From Pseudomonadota bacterium (GTDB lineage Bacteria > Myxococcota_A > Polyangia > Polyangiales > Polyangiaceae), in assembly GCA_023423895.1 (NCBI GenBank), contig JAFAER010000104.1, positions 1 to 31,208 of the forward strand: a stretch of 31,208 nt of DNA, given 5' to 3'. Made by a program: the position numbers and the translations under genes. A model generated the notes under the pieces. The model did no database searches. It saw only the letters and a program-made list of their open reading frames with translations, and was not told where the DNA came from. Of the stretch, positions 17,380 to 25,130 are shown piece after piece (the stretch's first letter is position 1; each line of letters starts with the position of its first letter).

Positions 17380-20300
17380 ACGATACGGACGCGAGCGCCC
17401 TGGTCGACGAGCGGACCGATTCGGTCCTCGAGCTCTTTGAGAATGGCCTGAAGCTGCTCGCGGCTCGCCACCTCACGGCCGCGGAGGTGCGTATCCACCT
17501 TCACAACCTGGCTCGCGGTCTTCTTGCTCAGCTCGTCGTCGAGCCGATCGTTCGCCAGCTCCTCGGCGCCGTGAATCCGGCTCGCAAAGCGGTCCCGCAC
17601 CTCTACGAGCGTGGGCGAGATCGCCTCGTCCGTCGTATCCACCAGGGCGTCGGAGATCGGCTTGAGAACGCGATGCGCCTCGTCGGCGTCGAGCTGCCCG
17701 AAGTTCGGGCGCGTCTGCACGCGCCTCTTCGCGGCGTCGGCCTCGGTGTTCTGCTTGTTCAACAGCGCGCGCCGCACCTCGATGTAGCGAGCGCGAATGC
17801 GGTCGATGGCGGGCGTGAGGTGGGAGGCGCCCTTCCAGGGCCTCTCCGCGGCGAGCTGGTTCGTGATCACCGCCGCGTCGTCCTCGAGGCCGGAGAGCTC
17901 CTCCATCTGACGGAGCTGCGACAGCTCGTGATCGCGCGTCCGCGCGGCACGGGTGAGCACCTCGATCGCCTCGGGCGAGAGGTCCGCGGACACGGTGCCC
18001 AGCTCTTGCCAGCCGTCGCGGAGGACGTCGAGGTTGCGCTTCACCTCGACGACGGTCTTCTGCACCTGACGAGAGCCGTAGCACTGCTCGAGGGCACGTC
18101 CGAGCTTCGAGAGCGCCGCAGGAAGAACCGGGCGACCGGGCAAACTGTCGAAGCGGCGCTCGATCTCCCGCAGGCGGTCCCGCGACGGAGGGAAGTGAAG
18201 GAAGACGGCGTCCGCGATCGGCTCGTCGTCGGGCTCGATGTCCGCCTTCAGGTACGTGTCGAACAGCTTGCGGATGGCGATGCGATCGCGTCCCGTCACC
18301 TCGCCGTCAGCCGCGGGGAAGAAGTCGGCGCGGCGGAAGTCTCGATCGCGCGTGAACAGGTCGCGGACGCCCGGATCTTGGTACGAGGTGATCTCCTCCC
18401 CATGCTCGGGCCGGATGCGGATCTTCTTTCCGCGGAGGAGGCCCGCGCAGCAGGCCTTCACGAGGTCCGGGGCGTAGCCGTAAGGAGGGCTCACGAACTT
18501 CGCGACAAGCGCCTGCCCGGAGAGCCCACCGTTCTGCTCGATCTCCTGGGAGATACGGGTCGGGTACAGCCCCGTGCACGAGGCGACGTACTTGCCCGCG
18601 TCGAGGCTCAGGATCCCGAGCTCGCCGTCCATGAACTTCTTCGACGCGCCGGTCAGCTCCTTCTCGAGCAGCTGGTTCAGCTCGGACGGCGTGATCGCGA
18701 TCTCCGCGAAGTGCGGGTAGAGATCCGGGACGAGGCGGGTCGCCAGAGCGGCGAGCGCCGATCCGAACGTCGACCCCGCGTCCCGAGGGCGAAGCGGCTG
18801 CGCGCGAAAGTACGCTGCGCCTTCCAGGAAGGCCTCCGCAACGGCGGCTCGGAAGCGGACTTCAAGCTCGTCGTAGCGCGCCTCTTCCTCGATGAGGAGG
18901 CGCTGCTTCTCGCGCGTCAGCGACTCGCGGCGAGGGCGATTCGTCTCGACCATCTTGGCAGAGCGAGCGAGCTGACGCCCGTAGTCCTCGATGCTCGCGG
19001 ACTCGCCTACTACCCAGAGGAGCCGGTTGCGGAGCTGCTCTTCGTCACTCTTCTTGACCCAGACGCTCTGGGCACGGTCTTCCTTCTTGCTAGCGAACCG
19101 GAAGTCCACGGCGACGGTCGAGTCCTCGCGGGCGTCTTGCAGCTTCACGTCGTGCGCCTGACGGCCATCGGAGAACCAGAGCGTCCACGGGAAGGCTCGC
19201 CCCTTCCAACGGGGACGCTCCTGCATCGAGCCTACGAGCGTCTTGAGCGCATCTTGCGTCAGCTTGCTGATCTGCTCCTGCGTGACGCCGATGTCGTCGC
19301 GCGTCCGCTGCCACTCCTGCCCTGCGGAGCTCTGGATCTTGAAGCCGTGCTTCTCGGAGTACGATAGCAGGCTCAGCGACCGCAGCTTCTCCAGCGCCGC
19401 CGAGACGGCTTGAACGCGGTTGCCCTCCCCGAGCTGGCTATAGAGGCACTGGGCTACGAGCTCGGGCGTCGTCGGCGTCTGCTCCTGGATCAACTCGAGA
19501 AGCGCGACGGCCTTGGCAACGCGCTGGGCGAGCACGTCATCGCGCACCTGCGCGTCGTTGAAGACGCGGCCGAGCGTCGTCTGGACGTCGGCGTCGAGCG
19601 CCGACTGCTGGACCTCGAAGATCGCGTCGAGCGTGACGAGCTTGCCGATCTCGCCGTCCGCGAGCTTCTGCTCCCGGAACAGCTCTCCGAGGAGCTGGAG
19701 GAGCCCGCGGATCGCGTGATCGTCTCCCTGGACGCGGGTTGAGCGCGTACGGAGGTTCGACGTGATCTGCATAAGGAGGTCGATGTGCCCCGGGAGCATC
19801 GGGTACACCTCGACGAAGTCCTCCTCGGTGATCTCGTCGCACGCGTAGCCGTAGAGCTTGAGGTCGCCGCGGTGCTTCTGGAACAGCTCGCGGAGGACAC
19901 CCTCCTTGTCCGGCCACTTCTTGAGCAGGCGCTTGTGGACGACGTCCCGGATGTTCGTCGTCCCGAGATGCACGCGCAAGTGCGTCGGGAAGCGGTCCTT
20001 CAGCTTCCCGAGGTTGTTGTTCTCTGCCTGGTCTTCGAGCTTCTGCTGTCCGGTGGCGAAGAGCCAGACGCGGCCTTTGAGCTTCTGCCCCAGCTCGGAG
20101 ACGAAGGACTGGAGCTTGAGCATCCGGCCTTCGTCCTGGTGGACGTACTGACTCACCTCGTCGACGACGATGAAGAGTGTCTTGTTCTCCTCTCGGATGT
20201 GGATCATCGCGTCGATGGCCTCGACCACCTCGCGTACGCTCGTCCCGGCTCCGGTGCGTGAGCCCGCGCGGTCGTCGATCCACTTGCCCGGATCCGTGTA

Positions 20301-20999
20301 GCGCTCGGGCTTCAGGACGTGGAGGACGTGGGAGAAGTGGTCCTCCGCCTGCTCCTCTTCCTTCGCGACCTTCCAGTCCTTGCCGAGCGTCTTCCTGGCG
20401 GCTTCAACGAAGGCGTCCCACTCGCCGTCGCGCTCAAGGCGAAGCTCGAAGTCGGCGACGAGGTTGCTCTTCGAGCAGTAGCCGAGCCGACGCTGCACGA
20501 GCCGGAGGATCGCCGAGTGAATGTGCTCGTTATCGCGGGCCTCGCCGCCAACGTCGAAGACGACGGCCATGGGGTTCACGCGCTTGGCGAGAACAGCCCA
20601 TGCCTCGACGAGCTCCTTCCGCTTCGGCGAGTCATCCCGATTCAGGAGGGCGGTGGAGAGCGGAGTGCCGTCGGGGAGTACCACGCCGTCGAGTGCGAGC
20701 CCGAGGAGCTTCGCGAAGCTCGATTTACCGGAGCCGAAGAAGCCCGAGATCCAGGACGCGGGCAGCTCGGGGCCGCCCTTCTTGGAGAGCTCCTGGGAGA
20801 TCCCTCGCAGCAGATGAACGAACTGCTCGTGGATGCCCGACTTCACGCGGCGCGCGCGCGGGTCGCCCTCCTCGTAGCCGCCCGTGACGATGTACTCCGA
20901 GACCTCCGACTGGATCTTCGCCGGGCTCTGCTCGTGGAAGTAGACTACAGGCGGGATGTCGCGGGTGACGTCAGCTCGGAAGAGGTCTCGGATCTTCAT
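17376..20999 (-). CDS. brxC: BrxC (BrxC/PglY), large BREX ATPase
   Basis: This 1207-aa protein has the BrxC opening MKIRDLFRADVTRDIPPVVY. It carries Walker A GFFGSGKSS (86-94) and Walker B LFIVVDEVSQYVHQDEGRM (275-293), then a very long, mostly helical C-terminal part rich in Arg/Glu that probably forms coiled coils near the end. BrxC/PglY is a core BREX component in all types. It is an ATPase of the STAND/AAA+-like class that is thought to assemble with BrxB, PglX and PglZ. The gene follows brxB after 36 bp, the largest gap inside the operon, and overlaps pglX by four bases. Confidence 0.93.
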   Translation of the reverse strand: MKIRDLFRADVTRDIPPVVYFHEQSPAKIQSEVSEYIVTGGYEEGDPRARRVKSGIHEQFVHLLRGISQELSKKGGPELPASWISGFFGSGKSSFAKLLGLALDGVVLPDGTPLSTALLNRDDSPKRKELVEAWAVLAKRVNPMAVVFDVGGEARDNEHIHSAILRLVQRRLGYCSKSNLVADFELRLERDGEWDAFVEAARKTLGKDWKVAKEEEQAEDHFSHVLHVLKPERYTDPGKWIDDRAGSRTGAGTSVREVVEAIDAMIHIREENKTLFIVVDEVSQYVHQDEGRMLKLQSFVSELGQKLKGRVWLFATGQQKLEDQAENNNLGKLKDRFPTHLRVHLGTTNIRDVVHKRLLKKWPDKEGVLRELFQKHRGDLKLYGYACDEITEEDFVEVYPMLPGHIDLLMQITSNLRTRSTRVQGDDHAIRGLLQLLGELFREQKLADGEIGKLVTLDAIFEVQQSALDADVQTTLGRVFNDAQVRDDVLAQRVAKAVALLELIQEQTPTTPELVAQCLYSQLGEGNRVQAVSAALEKLRSLSLLSYSEKHGFKIQSSAGQEWQRTRDDIGVTQEQISKLTQDALKTLVGSMQERPRWKGRAFPWTLWFSDGRQAHDVKLQDAREDSTVAVDFRFASKKEDRAQSVWVKKSDEEQLRNRLLWVVGESASIEDYGRQLARSAKMVETNRPRRESLTREKQRLLIEEEARYDELEVRFRAAVAEAFLEGAAYFRAQPLRPRDAGSTFGSALAALATRLVPDLYPHFAEIAITPSELNQLLEKELTGASKKFMDGELGILSLDAGKYVASCTGLYPTRISQEIEQNGGLSGQALVAKFVSPPYGYAPDLVKACCAGLLRGKKIRIRPEHGEEITSYQDPGVRDLFTRDRDFRRADFFPAADGEVTGRDRIAIRKLFDTYLKADIEPDDEPIADAVFLHFPPSRDRLREIERRFDSLPGRPVLPAALSKLGRALEQCYGSRQVQKTVVEVKRNLDVLRDGWQELGTVSADLSPEAIEVLTRAARTRDHELSQLRQMEELSGLEDDAAVITNQLAAERPWKGASHLTPAIDRIRARYIEVRRALLNKQNTEADAAKRRVQTRPNFGQLDADEAHRVLKPISDALVDTTDEAISPTLVEVRDRFASRIHGAEELANDRLDDELSKKTASQVVKVDTHLRGREVASREQLQAILKELEDRIGPLVDQGARVRIV

Positions 21000-21035
21000 C
21001 GGGGTCTCACAGCCAAGGATCGAGTGCGGGTCCGT

Positions 21036-21665
21036 TCACGGATAGATGCGCGGGCGGTAGTCGCGATCCGCTTCCAGCTCGCCCATGAAGGACAGCGCAG
21101 TCGTGTCCTTCCGCTCCCCTGGGTACAGGAGGACGACGGGGATGTTCCGGGTCTTGCCGTCGATGTGCTTAAGGAGTGCGGAGGAGCGGAAGAACGGGTA
21201 GAGCGCGCCCGCCCGGCCGATGAGGACGAGGGTCCGATCGGCGCGATCGGGGTTGTCGTCGGCGAAGGCGTTGATCAGGCGGGCGACGTCCGCGGCGAGC
21301 CCCTCCGGACCTTCGATGTGCGGAGCGATCTTGTCCCGCAGGTGGGCCAGCGCCCTCTCGGGGTCCTTCTCGAAGAGGCGCCGCTCGCGCGCGATGAGCG
21401 CCTGGACGTTTGCGTCACCTGTCGCGCGGATCCGGTCGAGCAGCAGCTTCTGGAGCGAGATCGGTAGGACGCCCCACCCCTCCGCACGAAGCTCATCCGT
21501 CAGGCGGCGCATCAACTGACGCAGCTTGAACTCGTCCTTCGGGCGGTATGGGAGGATCGCGAAGCGGTAGTTCCGCATCGTGCTGATCTGCCCGGCGATG
21601 ATGTCGTGCCGAAGAGCGGCGACCGCCTCCTCAAGCGAACCAGGGTTGAAAAGCGGCTCGGTCAT
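21036..21665 (-). CDS. brxB: BrxB (DUF1788 family) BREX protein
   Basis: This 209-aa protein matches the BrxB family (DUF1788) in length, content and position. It opens MTEPLFNPGSLEEAVAALRH and contains RNYRFAILPYRPKDEFKLRQ. Near its end it has TLVLIGRAGALYPFFRSSAL and the PVVLLYPG segment, which are the conserved parts of the family. It is a small alpha/beta protein without known enzymatic activity that is essential in characterised BREX systems. The ATG at 21665 overlaps the brxA stop as ATGA. A longer form starting at 21683 (MGGGNA...) is possible but lies inside brxA. Confidence 0.9.
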   Translation of the reverse strand: MTEPLFNPGSLEEAVAALRHDIIAGQISTMRNYRFAILPYRPKDEFKLRQLMRRLTDELRAEGWGVLPISLQKLLLDRIRATGDANVQALIARERRLFEKDPERALAHLRDKIAPHIEGPEGLAADVARLINAFADDNPDRADRTLVLIGRAGALYPFFRSSALLKHIDGKTRNIPVVLLYPGERKDTTALSFMGELEADRDYRPRIYP

Positions 21666-22447
21666 AGCGTTGCCTCCGCCCACGCCGAGAGGCTCGGCGC
21701 CTCCCAGTCGATCTCGGTCAGGTGGGCCATCCGTCGGTACGTGAGTCCGGGCAGAGCGCGAAGCCTCTGATCGAGGAGGCCCTCTGAGAGCCCCACGGAC
21801 GTGAGGTACAGGTTGTCGGTCAGCGTTCCCTTGAACGTGGCGCCGCGAAGGAGGTGCATCAGGTAGGCGAGCGCCAGGTCGGGCACCTTCGGAAGCGGAA
21901 GCGAGCGCGGGTCACGCTTCGGTGAGACGAGCCCCGATTCCGAAGCGGCCGAGAGCAGCTTGCTCGCGAACTGGACGCAGGTGGCCGCAGACCAGCGGTC
22001 CGGAAACTCGCTCTTCACCCAGCGGAGGGTGACGTCGCGGTCAACCTTGGCATCGCGAGCGCCACGCCGCTGCACCAGGAACTCACCGGTGAAGCGCCGG
22101 TAGAGCGGATCCGAGAGCTGAAGGTGCCAGTGGCAGATCATCTGCCGCGTCGGGGCGTCCATCGAGTGCCATCGGCGCAGCACCGTGAGGGCCTCCGGGA
22201 ACGGGTCGTAGCGTTCGACGAAGGCAGACACGAGGAAGCGCACGCGCTCGAGGCTCTTCGCTCCGAACCACCGCTGCTCGAACGCGACGACGGCTCGGTC
22301 TCCGGCTGGGACCGAGGGATCGACGTGCTCCCAGTACGACCGGGAGTCCTCGACTCCGAGCGCGAGCCGCAAGATGCGGGTGTGCACCTGCGTGGCCTCT
22401 GCAGGACTGCGGCTCTCTTGAGCTCGACTGGAAACCGTGACGTTCAC
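21662..22447 (-). CDS. brxA: BrxA (DUF1819 family) BREX protein
   Basis: This 261-aa, largely helical protein is of the BrxA/NusB-like DUF1819 family, which binds DNA in a characterised homologue. Recognisable parts are RFLVSAFVERYDPFPEALTV, QMICHWHLQLSDPLYRRFTG and LALAYLMHLLRGATFKGTLT in the C-terminal third. The start is a GTG at 22447 with a good ribosome binding site (gagggg, seven bases upstream), 12 bp after the brxE stop. Position and neighbours (brxE before, brxB overlapping after) agree with a type 6 BREX operon. Confidence 0.88.
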   Translation of the reverse strand: MNVTVSSRAQESRSPAEATQVHTRILRLALGVEDSRSYWEHVDPSVPAGDRAVVAFEQRWFGAKSLERVRFLVSAFVERYDPFPEALTVLRRWHSMDAPTRQMICHWHLQLSDPLYRRFTGEFLVQRRGARDAKVDRDVTLRWVKSEFPDRWSAATCVQFASKLLSAASESGLVSPKRDPRSLPLPKVPDLALAYLMHLLRGATFKGTLTDNLYLTSVGLSEGLLDQRLRALPGLTYRRMAHLTEIDWEAPSLSAWAEATL

Positions 22448-22459
22448 GCTGCTGCCCCC

Positions 22460-23029
22460 TCAACCCTCCAGCGGGTAGAACGGCAGCGGGTACGCCTCCG
22501 CCAGCGGAACGAGCGCGGCGGCGAGACGCCGAACCATCGCGTCCGGCTGCTCCGGCACGGCGCCCTTGAGCTGGCGACCGCCGGGCACGATCGTGAAGGC
22601 CGCGTCTCCGCTCTGGAGGAAGCCGACTAGCTCATCCTTTGGAAGCTTCGCGGTGAGCGGGAGCGGAAGGGTAAGCGCTTCGGCGGGTGGGCGCCCCGCT
22701 CGCTTCAAGAAGGCGAGCCGATCTCCGAGCCGCTCATCGAGCTCGAACCCGAGGAAGAAGAGCGTGCGCATCTTGTCCGGGTCCGCCATCTTCGCGCGCG
22801 CTCTCGCATCGACCCGACGAGCGGCTTCGCGGACGGCTTCGAGCGATGCCCACGCGTGCGTCTGAGGGAGTAGGCGCGCGAGAAAGTCTCCGCCGCCCGC
22901 TTCGTCGATCAGGTCGGTGTCCCACCAGCCGAGGCGCTTCGGGGAGCAGCGCCCCTCCCCCGCCCACGCCACCGTAAACTGGATCGCCAGGATGGCGTCG
23001 AGCGTCTGATCCGTGGAAAGCGTGACCAT
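22460..23029 (-). CDS. brxE: BrxE, small BREX type 6 protein
   Basis: This 189-aa protein is the first gene of the BREX operon, and it is the gene that distinguishes type 6 BREX. The sequence begins MVTLSTDQTLDAILAIQFTV. It continues with a segment CSPKRLGWWDTDLIDEAGGG, which places a conserved WW-D-D/E-GG motif, and LLPQTHAWASLEAVREAARRVD. No catalytic activity is known for the family. The frame is open further upstream, but the coding character and the family both support the ATG at 23029. No clear ribosome binding site precedes it (tgccgtggcaaa-ATG region), so its mRNA may be leaderless or nearly so. Confidence 0.8.
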   Translation of the reverse strand: MVTLSTDQTLDAILAIQFTVAWAGEGRCSPKRLGWWDTDLIDEAGGGDFLARLLPQTHAWASLEAVREAARRVDARARAKMADPDKMRTLFFLGFELDERLGDRLAFLKRAGRPPAEALTLPLPLTAKLPKDELVGFLQSGDAAFTIVPGGRQLKGAVPEQPDAMVRRLAAALVPLAEAYPLPFYPLEG

Positions 23030-23219
23030 TTTGCCACGGTAGCGTATGCGCCCATCGAACGCACGATCAAGGCTGCGATTCGCGCCGCGACGAACGGTGT
23101 CGCTGCCCCGACGTCGTGCGCTTCGGCAACTGCCGCCGTCACCGCCCGCTACCAGGCCACAATCACTTCCTCCGCGGAGCGCGCGGACGGCGGCGAACGA
23201 CGTGCCCACGGCCGCTGGG
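23030..23219. other. Intergenic region upstream of the BREX operon
   Basis: This is 190 bp between the UvrD-like helicase gene and brxE, the only sizeable gap before the BREX genes, so it should hold their promoter. Two GC-rich inverted repeats occur: tccgcg/cgcgga (23171-23187) and gccca/tgggc (23204-23220, touching the helicase stop codon). Neither has a T-tract, so they are at best weak terminators. No regulator gene such as brxR is present here. Confidence 0.45.
23041..23070 (-). promoter_or_regulatory. Candidate promoter of the BREX operon
   Basis: On the minus strand TTGATC (23070-23065) and TACGCT (23046-23041) are separated by 18 bases, an imperfect match to a sigma-70-type -35/-10 pair. 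Transcription would start about five bases before the brxE ATG, which fits the lack of a ribosome binding site. The match is weak and could be chance. Confidence 0.22.
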
Positions 23220-25130
23220 CTACGAGCTGATGAAGAGCTCTCCCTCAGCCGCACATTCGGTAACTTCTTCGGCTGAGAACAGTCCCGTACGAACAAGCCA
23301 ACTCGCGAGCTTCGACACGTCGTCCGTGTACCAAACGAGCGCCAGGCTGTCGCGTGCTCGACTGCACACAACGTACAGCAATCGGATAGTCCGAGCGATG
23401 GGCTCCTCAGACCTAGCAACCTCGGACGCCAACAGCTTCTCATAGCCATACGTCCTTCCAACTGCTTCGGCGTCGTCGATCACGACCAGCACGTGCGGGA
23501 ACTCGAGCCCCTTCACGCCCTGATGAGTTGCAAAGCCGGCGGCCTCTCGGACGTACGCGTCGAAGGCTTCAAACTCGCTCCAGGCCACCCCACATGCCCT
23601 GGCGAACCAGCTGGCCTTTGGCTCGAGTTCCTCGTGAACTTGAGCCCCTTCGCGGCCAGGATCATCGAGGTGAACAAGCGCGTCTCTCACCGGGTCCGTC
23701 GGCAACAACAGGTGCCCGTCGACCGCTGCGCGGACCACGTCTCCGATCAGCGGAGTCTGCCCCGGTGCGGTAGCCGCGCGCAGCGCGTCCACGCCTCGTC
23801 GTGCCACAATCCGCCGACGTTCCCACGATTCCTCCGTATCCACGACAGCGCCAGGGGGGCCCGGAAACGTCGACTGGAAAACAGAAGCGTGTTGGACGAG
23901 GAGGTCATAGGTCAGCGACGCGTCGTCGGCACGGATGGCTTGGACCAGGGCGAGCAGGTTGCGCAGCCACGCGAGCTCTCGCCCCTCCCCACGAAGCATG
24001 GTGTCTCGTAGGCTGCCCTTCGGATCGAAGGTCTCAAAGAGGTCCAGGAAGCCGCCGCGGCGAGCGGCCATCCGATGTTCGAGGATCAAGGTGATGGGCG
24101 TCTTCCATCCATGCTGCGCGGTGCGATCACTCATTTTGCGTCGGACCGCGTCCTCTATGCAGTCCACCCCTTCCGTACGCGCGCGCACACGCGGGACCGC
24201 GAAGACATGAGCGATTCCCGAAGCACGCTCCCGCGCCGCAACCTGTGTATGAGGGTTTGCCTCGCCAAGCGCGCGGACCTTGTTGCACAGCTCGACGAGC
24301 CGGGGGACCGAGCGATAATTCGTTCGCTTCTCAGGCCGGCACCAGGTCCGGACCTTCGCATCCAGCTCCTTCTCGCCATCGAGGTAGATGCGCTGCATTG
24401 AATCCCCGAAGAGGCCCACAACGAAGCCGGGCGCAAGCTTTTCCACCTCAAATATAGCGTTCGCGAACGCGGCGTTCGTATCTTGGCACTCGTCGATGAA
24501 CAGGACTGGGTGGCGAGCGGTCATAAGCGTTCGCAGGCCCGGCTTGCGCCGCAGAAGCAGCGCGGCGAACGCAATAACCTCAGAGTGGCCGAGAGAGCTC
24601 CGGCCGGGGCGCACCGAGCTGGGGCTGTAAGTAAATTGAACAACATCGTCGAGCACGGCGAGGTCGGCGACCTTCCGAGCCAGCTCCTCTTCCTTCTTGG
24701 GCCTCGTCTTCGCCGTACCGTTGGCAATCTCCGCTTTCAGTTCATCGATCTTCTTAGAAAGCTGCTCCTTCCGGCACTGGCGAATGTCGTCATCGAATCC
24801 CTCAATAAGCGACCAAGCAAAACTGTGGATCGTGCTCACTTGGACGAGGGGGCTGAACCTCAGCCTCCGCCTAATCTCCTCAGTGGCTGCGTTCGTGTAC
24901 GTTATGACCGCGATCGCCTGGCCGGACCTCACGAGCTCAACGCGACGAGACTCTACGAGGTACTCTAGAGCCGTGACCAACGACCGTGTCTTTCCGGAAC
25001 CGGCGCCTGCGATCAAATAGAAGGACAACCCTTGGTTGAGACACTCCCGAATTTCGTCGTCTGCGGCTTCCCGAACGAGGGCATTGGGCGACTTGTCCGC
25101 GCCAATGGCTTTGTGCAGCGCTCCGTTCAT
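23220..25130 (-). CDS. UvrD/PcrA-like superfamily 1 helicase (GajB-like)
   Basis: This 636-aa helicase has all the SF1A motifs: Walker A AGAGSGKT (41-48), TYTNAATEEIRRRL (Ia), STIHSFAW (about 99-106), LFIDECQDTN (II, 210-219), GLFGDSMQRIYLDG (III), TNYRSVPRL (IV), HQGVKGLEFPHVLVV (V, 536-550) and LLYVVCSRARDSL (VI, 584-596). An insertion of about 60 residues with a basic helical region (KKIDELKAEIANGTAKTRPK) separates motifs Ib and II. It overlaps the upstream OLD-family nuclease gene as ATGA. This pairing is that of Gabija (GajA/GajB) and class 2 OLD loci, in which the helicase-like protein binds or unwinds DNA, or senses freed DNA ends, to trigger the nuclease. The chain is longer than the usual GajB (about 500 aa). 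Confidence 0.9.
   Translation of the reverse strand: MNGALHKAIGADKSPNALVREAADDEIRECLNQGLSFYLIAGAGSGKTRSLVTALEYLVESRRVELVRSGQAIAVITYTNAATEEIRRRLRFSPLVQVSTIHSFAWSLIEGFDDDIRQCRKEQLSKKIDELKAEIANGTAKTRPKKEEELARKVADLAVLDDVVQFTYSPSSVRPGRSSLGHSEVIAFAALLLRRKPGLRTLMTARHPVLFIDECQDTNAAFANAIFEVEKLAPGFVVGLFGDSMQRIYLDGEKELDAKVRTWCRPEKRTNYRSVPRLVELCNKVRALGEANPHTQVAARERASGIAHVFAVPRVRARTEGVDCIEDAVRRKMSDRTAQHGWKTPITLILEHRMAARRGGFLDLFETFDPKGSLRDTMLRGEGRELAWLRNLLALVQAIRADDASLTYDLLVQHASVFQSTFPGPPGAVVDTEESWERRRIVARRGVDALRAATAPGQTPLIGDVVRAAVDGHLLLPTDPVRDALVHLDDPGREGAQVHEELEPKASWFARACGVAWSEFEAFDAYVREAAGFATHQGVKGLEFPHVLVVIDDAEAVGRTYGYEKLLASEVARSEEPIARTIRLLYVVCSRARDSLALVWYTDDVSKLASWLVRTGLFSAEEVTECAAEGELFISS

Noticed and set aside
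17487..19367. Long open plus-strand frame (626 aa) opposite brxC
   Set aside because: Low-complexity Arg/Leu/Glu/Val composition, no motif, and it lies fully inside brxC. The other long plus-strand frames opposite brxHI, brxD, pglX and recD are rejected on the same grounds.
5708..23029. DISARM, or BREX type 1 or type 2, as alternative name
   Set aside because: No brxL (type 1), no pglW kinase (type 2) and no drmA/drmB/drmC. The presence of brxE with brxA, brxB, brxD and brxHI fits type 6.
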